Source: Armillaria gallica | Lineage: Eukaryota > Basidiomycota > Agaricomycetes > Agaricales > Physalacriaceae | Length of the DNA stretch: 64,000 nucleotides | Assembly: GCA_037576215.1 (NCBI GenBank) | Contig: JBANDB010000005.1 | Span: 4,278,001-4,342,000 of the forward strand | Direction of reading: 5' to 3' | Part shown: positions 34,184 through 46,083 of the stretch, piece after piece | Position numbering within the stretch: position 1 is the stretch's first letter | Layout: each line of letters opens with the position of its first letter | Program-made: the position numbers and the translations under genes | Notes under the pieces: model-generated | What the model saw: only the letters and a program-made list of their open reading frames with translations | Database searches by the model: none | Told to the model about the DNA's origin: nothing

Positions 34184-34526
34184 GCCGAGATTGGCTACGT
34201 TCCTCGTAGAAATGACTATCAAGGAACGCCGACATATGTCCAAGCGCGCCTACAAGTCGGGATAAATGGCCGGTGAGGCTAGGCGACATTACTGTCGAGC
34301 CCAACCCCCAACCGATGGTGTACGCATAGCAAAAGACTGCCGAGATTGGCTACGTTCCTCATAGAAAAGACTATTGAGGAACACTGACATATGTCCAAGC
34401 GTGCCTACAAGTAGGAAGAAACGGCCGGAGGCTAGGCGACATTACTGTCGAGCCCAACCCCCAACCGATAGTAGTCGTAGCTATAGTCGTCGCACTAGCA
34501 GTGCACACATAGCAGACTGCCGAGCA
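34184..34526. repeat. 155-bp direct repeat with internal hairpin
   Basis: The sequence from GCCGAGATTGGCTACG (34184) recurs from 34339, a period of 155 bp. A partial third copy (CATAGCAGACTGCCGAG) lies near 34507-34523. Each full unit contains a stem: CGTTCCT/AGGAACG in unit 1 and GTTCCTCA/TGAGGAAC in unit 2. Each also ends in GAGCCCAACCCCCAACCGAT. Unit 2 has one compensating change that lengthens its stem. Confidence 0.85.
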
Positions 34527-34685
34527 CGTGCCGCGCACACAAGAAATTTCTAATTTTAATTTAATTTAATTCGCAGCCTAGCTGGTAGTTGGGTAGAGAG
34601 TCCATGCCTAAGCTCACATTTCAGCTTACAGTTCGCACGCATTGAGATCAAAGAATATGTCAAGAAAATGCAGATATATTTTATG

Positions 34686-35466
34686 TTACATGAGTCTAGC
34701 CATTATTTCATAACTCACTATATGTCTTTTCCACCGCGGCATGTGCTCATCTGGCATCAAGTCGATGTCCCACTGTTCCACTAGACTTTCGTCGACCAGC
34801 TCCACCAACCGTCGAAATAATTGTAGAGTGCGGTCTAGCCGTTCCATCTCACCGCACATTCTTGGACCGGAAGCTGTATATACCGGCGCAACCTGGTACG
34901 AGCCGATAAACGGCCCCAAGTCCTTGGCCAGCATTGCCATGGAATGTTCGAGGAGGTGACCGATTGCAGCCACATCAAGGGGAGCGTGTCGCTGGCGGGT
35001 TGGGAGAGGAGCGGGCAGCGCCAAGGGGAAGGGAGGAGCTGGGTGGTACGGCGGAGAGAGCGGCAGAAGCAAGGGGGGGACCCATGAACGCTGCAGACGC
35101 ATGTGGCACTGGCTCACGTCCAGGCAGCACTGGGGAAGCTCGCAGCGGCACCACCGCAACCGTTGGTGAGAGCGAGGACGCTACAGTATCTCTGTGTGGA
35201 GTATCGTGAGCTTGAGTTTGATAGATTCGGAACATCAATACATACCCGATCACTGGAGTACTTGTTGGGGACCCAGATGTGGTGGGTGAGGGCGATGGCG
35301 GTTTGATATCTCTGCGACCACTGCCATGAGCGCCAGTTCTCAGATGTTGCCAAAGTGATACTTACCCGTACAACAGTACGGCGCAAGCGGTACAAGGTAT
35401 GGCAAGGCTGCAGCACTTGCACTTGCCGACTGGCTCAAACCATGGACGGCGAACTTCCGCTGACAT
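34686..35466 (-). CDS. Small cysteine-containing protein, multi-exon, unrecognised
   Basis: The ATG at 35466 opens MSAEVRRPWFEPVGKCKCCS, continuing AIPCTACAVLLYG to a GTAAGT donor. The CxCC...CxxC group could bind a metal. The next exon contains NWRSWQWSQRYQTAIALTHH up to a GTATGT donor. The last exon (from about 35100) is Pro/Ala/Ser-rich and then contains HLLEHSMAMLAKDLGPFIGS, LDRTLQLFRRLVELVDESLV and WKRHIVSYEIMARLM before the stop. The gene sits between two large unrecognised genes. The family is not known to me. Confidence 0.5.
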
Positions 35467-36053
35467 TTTGACGAAGGATGCTGGGGTATTTCTGCAGACG
35501 ACGAGGAGCAATGAGTAGGGTAACAAGGGGGATTTTTAAACCCAGCAGCCTGGACGTCGTCCTTAAAACACAGACACCGCACGACATGCCGGCCTCCGCG
35601 AAGCTCATGCTCATGGTTATCTATTGGATATTGAGTATAGAAAAGGGTTGCCAGAGCTACTTGGAACAGACGTACCACGCAAGCTGCTTCTCTCTGCTGA
35701 CAGTCACTAGAAGAAATCCGATCGTCCAATGGCTATCTGGACCACTCTTCAAGTGTGCGAGTCGAAGGAAGGCGGCTCAGAGATACAACATCGCTTCAAG
35801 CTCTGACCTCAATGCTGGGGGGAGGTTAGATGGCTTCGCTTTCCCGGGCCGAATCTCCTTTAGGCTCTATTCATATTGGTCAGCATCTTGTTCAGCAGCT
35901 TCATTGTCATTCACCACCACCCTAATTCAAAGTCTTTCAGATTCGCTCATTCTTTGTCCTAATTGGTTGAACCGCAAGGTTGCCTAGTCCACACCTGGAC
36001 ATTTGTCGGTGTGCCATATCCACCTTCGAATTCTCCTACTTTACGGCACATCG
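35467..36053. other. Intergenic
   Basis: Frames here (for example 35478-35987) lack motifs. The region separates divergent genes and should hold their promoters. Confidence 0.35.
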
Positions 36054-38249
36054 ATGAGCGTCAACACCAGGTATTCGTTTGAGGAGATATCAAAGCATCC
36101 GAAAGTACTCCTTCGGAACGCCAAGCCGGGCCAATGTACGTTCTCCATCAGTGTGCGTGATCCATAATACAGCTCACTCAACCTTTCTTCTTCAGCTCTC
36201 AAGGGCTGGGATGGGCGGCTAGGTGCAGCCTTGGATTCTCAGGTGTTACTAGTAACTCCCAACGTGTCGGTCCTGTTCCAACCTCCAATGGGAGCAACAC
36301 GAGAGATTACCTTACGAGAGAATTGTCGATATGGTCAGGATGATCACTTGTCGTGGCTGCAGCCCTACAGTCCCAAACGTCCGCATCTTGGCTGCATTCG
36401 AAAGGCTCCCATTGACATCCGGTTCCAACCTCTCTACGGTCTTCCCCAATGCCGCGATTTTGAAGAGCTCAATACCTGCTCTGCCATCACCGGTCCTGGT
36501 CTTTGGTCAAGCCTGAAATTTGCTCAATTCCGAGGCGCCTGTGATTTGGTGCTGCGTGACATTGAGACAGGTACATGGAACGAGCCTCACAAGTCTCTTA
36601 TCCATACATACCAGACCTACATTGAAATGTTTCTCGAGCGAATTGAAGGGCTTCCTCTGGTTTTTGAACGCCTGAAGGTCTCCGTCGCTGAGACGCAGCG
36701 ACTGGTGCTTGAACTTCAGGCGATCATGGACTATGTGTCCGTATATCAGCCAAGGATGATAGGCGTCTCCCCCAGACCCCCTGAGGATGGTCAGTTGGCT
36801 GTGAGGCACCTTGTAGGTGTCTTCACGATGAATCACACCGTGGCTCAGGAATGCTTTCGGGCGGGTATACCCGTTTGGGTGATCTACCCTCTCGCCTCAG
36901 CTCCCACCGTTCGCATCGACGCTTTAGATGAGATTCAAGAACCCGCTCCACCCTTCGTCGCGCTCTCTAAGTCTCGCTTGAGAGTCCGACCTGTCTACAT
37001 TGGGTCGGCGACTGACGATGACAAGTACAAAGCCATCGAAACGTACACACGTAGCCATCTGACGATGGCAAACCCGTTCTTATCTTCGGCGGCTCTGCAG
37101 GCACCCAGTGCGCCGGTGCCTGCGATGCCGAGTTCCACGCGAGAACGTTACGAGCCGTGTTAGTACCTTTGATGCTCGACTTCAGGCTGGTTATTAACCT
37201 TCCAGGATACAGACAAGCGCTCCAACCTATCTCGGCGGGGAAAAGAGAAACCATCCAACAAGGCGAGTTCGGCGAATGCAACGTTCGAAGTTATGACCCA
37301 TTCACATTTGGCGCCTTTAATCAATACGTGGAAGCTCGGACTTCAACGAGTCAATGTTGCCAAGGAAAGACCACCTTGCCATGCCATGGGCTTCGCCCTC
37401 CCTCGCCCAGAGCTATTCATCACAGTCCAAACAGATGCCAAGTTTCGACTGATGATCACATCGTGGCTGCGACTGCGCATGGGTCTACTGGCACGCTTCA
37501 ACGATGCTAGTTATCAGCCTCAACTTCACAGCCATCAGACTTGGAGGACGATTCTCCAGATTGACTGGTTGGACAAGCAGAGTCAGGGATTCTCCTCCTC
37601 CAGTTGAGCCTGAGGTGAGCAAGTTCGGCGAGATCAGGCGGCCGCCTTCCTTGAAGGCTGTCAGGGCGAGTTGACAGTTAAGGCTTCTGTTTCGGACCAG
37701 AGGGCACAGTGGAGAGACAAGGACAGTTCCAGTCTCTCTCTTGAAGACATTCGTGAGATTCTTTGGGAGTTGGCGGAGATGAATTTTCGCATAGAGTTCC
37801 AAGCGCTTGACCGCAAGTTGTGCGGCAATGAGAGCGTTCGTCATCAGATGCTTATAGGTCGATGTTTCCCGAAGGGCAAGGTGAACATGCTGCATCGCGT
37901 TCCCCTGGGCAGCGCTAATTACGGTCTCGCCCATTCCAACTGGTTAGAGCGCACTCCGTACATCTTTGCGATGCGTAGGTGCATGCAGCAATGGAACAAC
38001 TGTCCTTCGTCGTTGTCTCCGTCCTCCGATCAAAAAGGTGGCTACTCTGAGTCCGAGGTCGAGGTCATCGAACAAGAGATGGCCTACTTTTATGCTGAAT
38101 CGTTCTTCATGAACTTTGGTTGGAAACCCATTTTTCCTCGCAATCTCACCCATACCCCGGATGTCACCTATGTTCCGGAATGGCGAGAACGAGCACAGGC
38201 AGCCCGTCCCAGTTTTTATTTGGACATCTCACAATGGGAGGACTCTTAA
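36054..38249 (+). CDS. Uncharacterised basidiomycete protein with GPGLW/HTYQ-type core
   Basis: Exon 1 (36054-36135) reads MSVNTRYSFEEISKHPKVLL to KPGQ. A 60-bp GT-AG intron (36136-36195) joins in phase to SLKGWDGRLGAALDSQVLLV. The core has ITGPGLWSSLKFAQFRGACD, HKSLIHTYQTYIEMFLERIE and HTVAQECFRAGIPVWVIYPL, an order I remember from large, repetitive, uncharacterised Agaricomycete families. After YKAIETYTRSHL (37.05 kb) more exons follow. The final one (about 37.67-38.25 kb) contains IREILWELAEMNFRIEFQAL and AMRRCMQQWNNCP, and ends SFYLDISQWEDS. No catalytic motif was recognised. Confidence 0.55.
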
Positions 38250-38425
38250 ATAGTCAATGTTCGCTCATGTTCTTGTCCTCGTTTTGTGGTGTAGTAGGGC
38301 CAGTCTATATAAGCATATATCTCTCCGTGCTGTATCTTGTAGTATCTCAATAGAAACATTGCTTTTTGATCACCGTATAAAGCTCTTGTTGAGATTCCTG
38401 GTCACGACATAAGGACACGTATTTA

Positions 38426-39387
38426 TCAAAAGAAGTCATTCCAGCTCATGTCTCCTAGATATCCACGCTTCCGATCTGCCTCCTCACGGCCCGTATGCTC
38501 CTCTTCGTTAACTGTCAGCAACTTGCTCACGGCTTGCTCTACCAAGTGGGCTTGTAGAGGACGTTGGGTGACAACGTCGTTGCAACTCACGCAGGTGAGC
38601 GCTCCCTTACCGTGGCGCGACTTGAACCATTGATAAGCGCAGCCTGCGCATACGATGTGGCCGCACGGAGCCAAACTGTTCGGAGGCTAGGAAGTCAGCA
38701 AGGTGTGGTTTGATTCGATAGAGCATCGCTTACGAACCTCACAGCCGACCACAGTTTATGGCAGCAGACATGACAAGTCAATTCCTTCTCAACGGTGTGC
38801 CATTGCTGAGATAGGTAGACGCTTTCAGCATATCTCGCCTGGCTGGAGAATTTCAACGCTGTGTACCGGTTGGAGAGCAGCCCAGAGACGCTCGGCTTGA
38901 GCTTGAATACGTGCTGCATGTGTGAGCGCCTCGCTCTTAGCCATGTCAACGATGCGACGATGAGTCAGCAGCTGGAAGATTGAGCGGAGCGAATATCAGA
39001 TCCTTCCTCAAAAACGGAGGAAATAAACATACATGCTTGGTAAATTTCTTGCTCGTCTCGAGCTCTTTAACCAGTGTATGGTTCCGTGCTGTGGCAGATT
39101 CTAGTTCTGTTTGAGCAGCCGCAAGGACCTGTCAACCGAACCGCACGTCAGCGAACAAAACGACGTGACGGAGAGAAGCTCGAGACCGACCTCCTCTTGT
39201 TGTTCGACGAACTCTCACAGCTCACGCATAAGAACGGCGAAGTCTCCTGGTAGGCCTCGTAGATCCATCTCCAGAATCCTGTCGGTTATGCGCGTGGCGG
39301 TCTTGGGTTGGTGGTAGTTAACAAACGGAGCCCGTCGATAAAGAAAAGAAGAAGACTCACCGCCTCGATGTGCTCAATAGAGGCCAT
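38426..39387 (-). pseudogene. RING-finger protein B, one in-frame TGA
   Basis: Exons on the minus strand start at ATG 39387 (MASIEHIEA). They continue through TATRITDRILEMDLRGLPGD, coiled-coil-like AAQTELESATARNHTLVKEL, and HAARIQAQAERLWAALQP, joined by a 61-bp intron to QWHTVEKELTCHVCCHKLWS. An intron in phase 2 leads to LAPCGHIVCAGCAYQWF and LTCVSCNDVV. The cysteine and histidine spacing fits a RING finger (ubiquitin E3 type). A TGA at 39215-39217 follows VLMREL and cuts the frame before EFVEQQEE. It could have arisen from CGA. Unless a different splice skips it, this copy is broken. It is paralogous to the next gene upstream. Confidence 0.65.
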
Positions 39388-39873
39388 GAAAAAACCAAAG
39401 TACTCCCAGTCAAAGTCTTTTTTAAAAGAGGGTAATTTCATCACTGACGTTCGTGATGCGGTGGGAGAACTGCTCCAGTTCTACTGGTTTCCGAGAAAGA
39501 GTCCTATGGGAGCACAATTTTGTGATCAAATGCGTGGACGACGTCTCTACCCTCGATCGCAGTTCTCTGGCATGTGTCTCGTGCGGTGTCAGTGATCCTC
39601 CCAAGCGATCTCGATTTTGTTTCAAACAAAACGCTAAACCCCTGTATCAGATCCAAATGAAAAAGACATCCTGATCGACAGGAATTACCTCCGTGGGAGC
39701 ACAGATAAGGATTCACACTCTGTTACATCGGATGCTACCAAAAAAGAACTTGGAATTTGTCTAGGACACTGTTTTCAACTTGTCACCATACGGATGGATG
39801 GTTGAGTCCAGTTTACGAGAGTACTGTAGTCATATTGGATACTGTATCGAATTTTGTTGTCCTTAATTCATAA

Positions 39874-40994
39874 CTATTTGAAAAATACGTTCAAATCTTC
39901 GACCACCATCAAAGGCCCCGTATCAGCGGCGTTGGTTGTCGTCATAGCCGTGCAAACCCAGCCTCCAAGAGGGACCGACTTGGGGGGAGTATCGACGCAA
40001 GCATCGCACTTGGGACATTTGAGTTGAATACCATCCGCAGGCCCACGCGGTGCACTGTCTCCGAAACAGGTGCGTGCGATGGTGAGGACCATCTCATAAC
40101 GGTCTACCTCCGTGGCTCCGAAACCGTTGTGTGCGACCGCGAGGCTGTCCGCCTCGTAATGGTCTGAGAGTGCCGCCTCGCGATGCCACATGTCGAGTTG
40201 ATGGTGCTTTTGAGTTGCAAAGTGCTCATACACACAGGTCACGCAGAGGATGCACCCGCACGATGTCAGCCTGTAGTACCCCAACATCAGCAAGTACCTA
40301 ACCACAGAAAGTGAGGACATACATTACGGCCGACCACATGTTTTCCCTACAACACGGGCACTTGATGGCATCTACCAATGCGGCCCAGCCCTAAGAAAGT
40401 AGTCAGAGATGCGCTGAGGAATTCAAACAAAGGCCGGGCAGCCACTCACCTGGGCGTTGGTAAAGATCGACTGGACATTACCGTCGTGGGAGAGGATTTC
40501 GATAGTGTTTTTTTGCGCTCGAATTTGGGTCATGGCCCGGGAGAGCTCGGCTTGCAAGAGCTGGCTCTTATACTGGAGATCGTTCAGCTCACACTTCACC
40601 TCAGCATTGACGTGTTGATTTGCCCTTAGCTAGAAGGCGAGCAATGGATTAATGTCGTCTGCAGGTTATTTCAGAGCGTTTTTAGCACGTACATCCGCAA
40701 TGAGCACGTTGGTGAGTGCAGTCTGACACCGAGTGCTCATACTCTCGGTGCTGTTGCTCTGTGAAACACATTCTGTTAGCGTCGGGAACTAAGAACAGCG
40801 CAGAAAATCTGACTGACATGGGGAGCCTCTGATAGGACACGCTGCATTCTGTTCAGCCACTCCCTGTAAGGGTTGAGGGGCCCCTGGAGATGAGCGGGAA
40901 TGGCGGTCCCATCAGTGCTGTTGGCGGTGGTGTTGGTGAATGGGCCGACGAGGATAGAATCAGCCATAGCGGTAGTGTGGTCGGTTGTGGACAT
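39874..40994 (-). CDS. RING-finger protein A, five exons, 295 aa
   Basis: Exons 40994-40818, 40758-40693, 40629-40450, 40390-40323 and 40270-39874 sum to 888 bases, 296 codons with stop, and all joins keep phase. The protein starts MSTTDHTTAMADSILVG. A helical, probably coiled-coil part follows (NAEVKCELNDLQYKSQLLQA). The RING begins KCPCCRENMWSAV, is split by an intron in phase 2 and continues LTSCGCILCVTCVYEHF. The final cysteine pair is LKCPKCDAC after a 60-residue insert. It probably acts as a ubiquitin ligase with the coiled coil for partner binding (inference). The neighbours on both sides include paralogues. Confidence 0.85.
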
Positions 40995-41511
40995 GGTGAA
41001 GGGATGCGGGTGATTTGGATGGGTGACAAGGGTACGTGTGGTAGCCAAAGAAAAAAAAAACTAATAAGTACGAAGCGCCGAATGCATTTCCAAGCGTTGT
41101 GCACCGACATTACTGTCCAAATGCTGCAAACAAAAGAGGTGCCGAAAAGGGACACGTACGAGCTAGTCAATTAGGCCTTCTCCGGCCAGGGGAGGCGGGT
41201 AAGATGTCAGGATGAGGTGATTTGACAAAATATTCGGAGTGGAGGTAGTATGAGTTTACGGAATGTGGACCCTGAATTTCATGAACACGTGTCGCGTGTC
41301 ACCCTCGTCGCGTCTGCCGTCAAGGTGCGCAGTGTTCGAACCTGAGTGGAGGACCTTTTTTTCAGTATATCAATTTAGGGTTCATGGATACTTAGATTTT
41401 GTTTGAAGGCACCAATCCGAATCTATGGCCAGGTTTTGATATTGTGCACGTTCTAGCCTACCCTGCTGACTCATCCTAAAAACTGCAGATTCTCTCGCCT
41501 TGAGGTTGAAA
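40995..41511. other. Intergenic
   Basis: This is the probable promoter region of RING gene A. No frame of note was found. Confidence 0.35.
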
Positions 41512-42789
41512 TTAGGCTACTGTAAAACGACGTGCCATTCTAATTATATGAAGCGGCGGCGATGCGATGATGATCCACGAACGACTGCAATTGACGTAGG
41601 ATGTCGTTCCAATCAGGCTTTGAGGAGGGGGGAGATGGAGAACAGGACGTGAGGACCAGTTCCTGTCAGTCTTGTTAGCGTGATTGATGAGAGTAAGGCG
41701 GACATTCTCACCTGCATGAGCGCGTTGAGTGAGCCTTCGAACTGTGCCCATAGCAATGGCGCGTCCTGCGCTCTGTCAATACTCGTCGCGACGAGTTTAA
41801 CAAAGATCTGCTCACCTGCGGGCAAGCATTCCATGGTGCTTGGGACAGCTGCTGTAAAATGATGGTAGGCCACGACTCTCACAGCGGCGACGTGGAAAAG
41901 ACGTACCATCGGATCATGCTCCAATTGATCGTACACTGAGTTCGCGCCAAAGTCTACGTGCCCGGCTCTCATCTTAAACCGGCTGCGGTACATTTTACCT
42001 TCACCTTCATCACCTTTAAGCGGCTGAAATTGGTCGCTCTGTCCAACAAGACCAGCGTCACTCCACTCCTCTGTTCAAACGAGGACAGAGGTGTCGAAGT
42101 GAACATGGTGAACTTCCGACTGTTGGGAGCAAGTGCTCTTGCCCAAGTTGGACTGTCCTGGGTTGGCAACCCGGGATCGGCAGTGGTCCTGGTCACCAAG
42201 ACATGGAATGGGCACGGACGATATATGTCTAAATCTGTGGGATGGCCCATAAGCACATCTTCTAAGCGCTGCGTTCGAGAGCGGGTGGAACCGTAGTGTT
42301 CTCTCTGGCCGGTAGGCGAGGTGGCGATCTTGAGTTCGAGGTCGGTGAGGGATGCTATGGTCCTCGCAATAGTAACTTGCTCTTCGGTGCTCAAACATCG
42401 GTATGGCAGTATGTGATGGGCAGAAGAGGTAAGTCAGGTAAATCTTGTTGGACCCAAGACGACGCGTGGATGTAAAGTACTAGAGAAAGACGCGTTAAGG
42501 TCATGTGAGCGTCAATGAAAGCCACGAATTCGTCGTGGTAGCAATAAGGAGGCCATAACGACGATCGAGATGTGAACCATGCGGAAGTGGAAATGAACCT
42601 AGATCTCTGATTTGATTTCGAGTTCTCTGCAGTCTGTGCCTTCGCAATACAGAAATGTCTGCGCCACACCGGTTGGACATTTGTCGCTGGCCCGGGACTC
42701 TGCCGTTCTAGTTCCACTGACTGGCCTGGTCGCGGAAGCTGCCGTCTCTCAATGAAGACTTTAATACTGATGCAGTGGCTCTGGCACAC
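41512..42789 (-). CDS. Unrecognised minus-strand gene or relic
   Basis: Two frames read as protein: 42394-41969 (STEEQVTIARTIASLTDLEL, then PTDLDIYRPCPFHVLVTR) and 41993-41613 (HVDFGANSVYDQLEHDPMV, then LLWAQFEGSLNALMQ). They could be joined by a short intron, but I could not fix the junction or the start codon. A further frame upstream (42789-42391) may be an earlier exon. I recognise no domain. Confidence 0.35.
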
Positions 42790-42854
42790 CTCTACTCCGG
42801 TTCCGCAATTTCCCCCCCTTCGCTACATATGCAGCCTGGATTTTTGTCTTGGAA

Positions 42855-44086
42855 ATGGTCAACTCACTGGAAGTAAGTCCCATGTGAAGCAGCCTTATAC
42901 TGGAGCTGACATATCTCTAGGTCATACCGCAGGAGCTATGCGACAAAATTGTCGACTTCTGTGCCGTCGTGGACCTGCCATCACTGCGCGCGACCTGCAC
43001 GACGTTCCATCTGCGTTCTACGATCTGTCTGTTCGAGGAGGTCGTCGTGATCGGGCACCAAATGAGTCAAAGCCAACACACACCTGCCAAATCGACGGTG
43101 TTTTTCTTTCAGCATCCTTTCCTGCAAGTTTTTCCGCAGCGTCTCATCTTTCAGGATGGAGAATTCGATGTCGAGCGCGTTGAGCTCCTGATGCAGATGC
43201 TTGAGAACGTCACTGACATTCGTCTCAAGAACTGTACCTTCATCGTACCTGGAAGATTGATGTGTCAATGGCCCCAAGCGCGCCGGCTTTCGGTCTGCAG
43301 CTGCACGGTAGACAGCCTATCCATGCAGAAGCTACTGTTGAGCGTCTACCGGCTCCAGTACTTGGTGATTTCGGCGTGCACGTTTCGTGATGTCCCCCAA
43401 ACCATTGTGTTTCCCTCGACGCTCATGAGTTGCATTCTCGACCTGGACGGAGATTTGGGAGAGGCGCGGGAATTCGTCGGACAATGGGGAATACGTGCAC
43501 CGTCCTGGCGCAGCCTGTCTTTCCGGGCAAAGGTACCCAGCATAATCGAGGAGATGATCGCGTGGGTGTTCAGTTCGCGCGCCTCGCTGGAAGAGCTGCA
43601 CATTTGCACTCATACGTAGTCGTATCTTGTCCTACACCACCAATGCTGACAAAACATCTCTTAGAGAGCAGGGGCGCACACTGGCACACGGTCGTTCCAT
43701 TAGTAGGCTGTCACAAACTTCATGGGCTCGGGATCAGTTGTGCGGAGTGCAACGTGGATACCATGACAGCGACCTTGATGACGCTACCAGAGGTCAGGCT
43801 CAAGTCACTCTGTCTTAATCTTCACCTCGTAAATCAGCCGACCTTTCCGGGCGACGTGACGCAGGTGGAGTTCTGGGCGCTGGATCGTGTGATCGAGAAC
43901 CTCTTTCAAGCAGGACGCCTACGATATGTCTATCTCGCTTTCCATTTCTATGGTGTTCAGGTGATACCTGATGAAGAGGTTTATCTGCTTTATGCAGAAC
44001 AACATGCTCACTGCTTTCCCATGTTGAGTAGTCGGCGTCGTAAGGAGCGGGAAATCGTTATTCGTACCCATACCGGTCACCTATGA
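42855..44086 (+). CDS. F-box/LRR-like protein, three exons, 376 aa
   Basis: Exons 42855-42872, 42921-43615 and 43669-44086 total 1,131 bases and stay in phase. The F-box spans exon 1 and 2: MVNSLE-VIPQELCDKIVDFCAVVDLP, then LRATCTTFHLRSTICLFEEV. The leucine-rich part follows (VERVELLMQMLENVTDIRLK, LLLSVYRLQYLVISACTF, EVRLKSLCLNLHLV). It ends KEREIVIRTHTGHL. It is expected to be a substrate adaptor of an SCF ubiquitin ligase, which is notable beside three RING-finger genes. It looks intact. Confidence 0.75.
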
Positions 44087-44210
44087 TTTGTATCTGCTAG
44101 CCACGTACACGAATGAGAGTAGGGAGAGATGTATTTTTGTAGGTTAGATGAAAACGTGTTAGTACTGCTGGATTTGGGATGTACAAGTGTAATGTTCAGA
44201 CAGGAAGCAG

Positions 44211-45317
44211 TCAAGATGAGAGAGAAGGAAAGAAAACCTCCCAATCATAGGAACCTGGTTGTCCTTCCTCACCACCGAGCATCTGAATAAGATTCACAAC
44301 CTTGTAATTATAGATGGGGCCTTCCCGCATATCCAAGAGGCAGACCGGACACGTTAAGATTGGTCGTGGCTCACCTTTGGGCTCGACTTCTCCTAGGGCT
44401 GTGTCGACCATGTGCTCGTGTACAGTCTCTTCGAACCACTGCCATAAGCAAGTGCCGTGGAAGGTATCTCCACAGGCGAGGCTGGTATCCTGGACGTCAG
44501 GCAGACATCAACGCAAGGAAATATGCAATACACACCTATAAGCTCCATCGAGATCCTTGTTGCATATCCCGCAACGCAATTCCTTGACAAAGTCCCAAAA
44601 ATACCAATCTCCATTACGCGCGTTGTCGAGCTCATGCTTCAAAGTGTCGATGGACTCTTCTGTGTTTTCCAGACATGCCAATGCCTGAGAACAATAGATG
44701 TCACTCAACCCCGATTGGTAGGCGTTGGCTGGAGTCACTTACCCGGCGATGCATATGCATCAACTGGTTGAAGCTTTCCTCAGTGTTCTGCGTTTTGGAT
44801 TGCGCCTGGTCCGGATGAGAGTAAGATCTCCGTTGACACCAAGGCTACCCGTGGATTGAAGTCAAACTCACCTGACGGTACATCAACATCATGCAGTTGA
44901 GGCTCTCCTTGGTTTTGCGCACCTTTCCTTCCGCTCGTACGGCTCTCTACAAACGCTTGAGAACAGGAGAAGGAATCAGGTTACAAGAGCCAATACCTTT
45001 TCCAACTTTTTGCACTCTTGTTCAAGAACTCGGAAGTCACCAAATAATGTTTCTGTAGATGGCATGGGTGTGGAGGGGTGGGAGGAGTCTGAAGACATTT
45101 CCAACCTCCCCCTCTCATTCTGGAGGGCTCGCGAACTGGTGGCATGCGCGGGTGTGGAGGGTGTGAACATTTCCAACCTGGTGTGCTGCAATTGGCGGCT
45201 CGTTGACTGCACGGGTGTGGTGGTTATGCTTGACAGGCATTCAGATCTCTGGTATTCCCTCTGTTGAGCTCGGGCAAGGGCTGACTGTGCGGGGGAACTA
45301 GGGGGGCTCGTCGACAT
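44211..45317 (-). CDS. RING-finger protein C, multi-exon
   Basis: The ATG at 45317 opens a Ser/Thr/Pro-rich 107-codon exon (45317-44997; MSTSPPSSPAQSALARAQQR). Short exons 44946-44872 and about 44809-44744 encode helical stretches with the repeated pattern TKESLNCMM / TEESFNQLMHMHRR / TEESIDTLKHELD. The RING starts LRCGICNKDLDGAY and continues across an intron in phase 2 to SLACGDTFHGTCLWQWF. The last pair is LTCPVCLLDM. The intron position inside the RING equals that in genes A and B. It is a probable E3 ligase. Confidence 0.75.
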
Positions 45318-46083
45318 ACTATGCTAGTAGGGCCAAGGTCAACTATTAGGCAATCAATCTCCCGTCGACGATGTCCAGACGGGTTGACGAGGACATTGCT
45401 GTCCACTCGTCCGAGAGCTATGATATCAAAGCGACTTACCTTACCTATCTTGATGATGCGGTAGAGGCACGACGCGTCAAGGTAATTAAGAGTCGACGCG
45501 TCAAGGTAATTGACAGAGGGAATGATCCGAACAAATTGTAAATTTTAAGATGACTGTGTATTACTAATATTGATCGCAGGTGCCAAATAGTACCATACAC
45601 AGGGCCACGGCATGCCTAACAGCTGCGAGCGCGAATGTTCCCGCCTTCCCATCGGCACGACAGTAATGTCGCCCTGATCCCTGCTTGGACATCTCGTCGG
45701 CAGGGTCGTTCGTTCATATTTGCATGTGACAGTATCGCCGCCTTGATCCCTGCTTGGGCATATCGTCGGCAGGGTCGTCATATCCCTTGCCGCTGCCTGC
45801 TGTTTGGACTGCTCCATCCCGGCTCTGGCCCATTTTATCTCGGAGAATAGTTATCCACTTCAGGTATGATTGGTCCCCAGAGACGAACGCAAATTTATTA
45901 ATTATTTGGCAGGTGCTGCAAACTTGAGCTTTTTGCAAATCCTCCGTGTCAACGGTGATGGTACACATCAGTGTACATCCGTGTACACTGAGGCACATGG
46001 ATGGTTGGGACCTTCGTGGCGTCGTATTTGGAAATGAGCGATCGTTTAAGAGGACTGATCCAAGTCACACCTCCACTTGACAA
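45318..46083. repeat. Intergenic region with small tandem repeats
   Basis: CGACGCGTCAAGGTAATT occurs at 45470-45487 and 45494-45511 (period 24). A unit of about 69 bp around TGATCCCTGCTTGG and TCGTCGGCAGGGTCGT occurs twice (from 45675 and from 45744). No gene was seen. Confidence 0.8.
45959..45998. repeat. GTGTACATCC minisatellite, locus 2 (short)
   Basis: Three imperfect units (CAGTGTACATC, CGTGTACACTG and a flanking GTACACAT) are related to the arrays at 24.7 and 60.0 kb. Confidence 0.6.
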
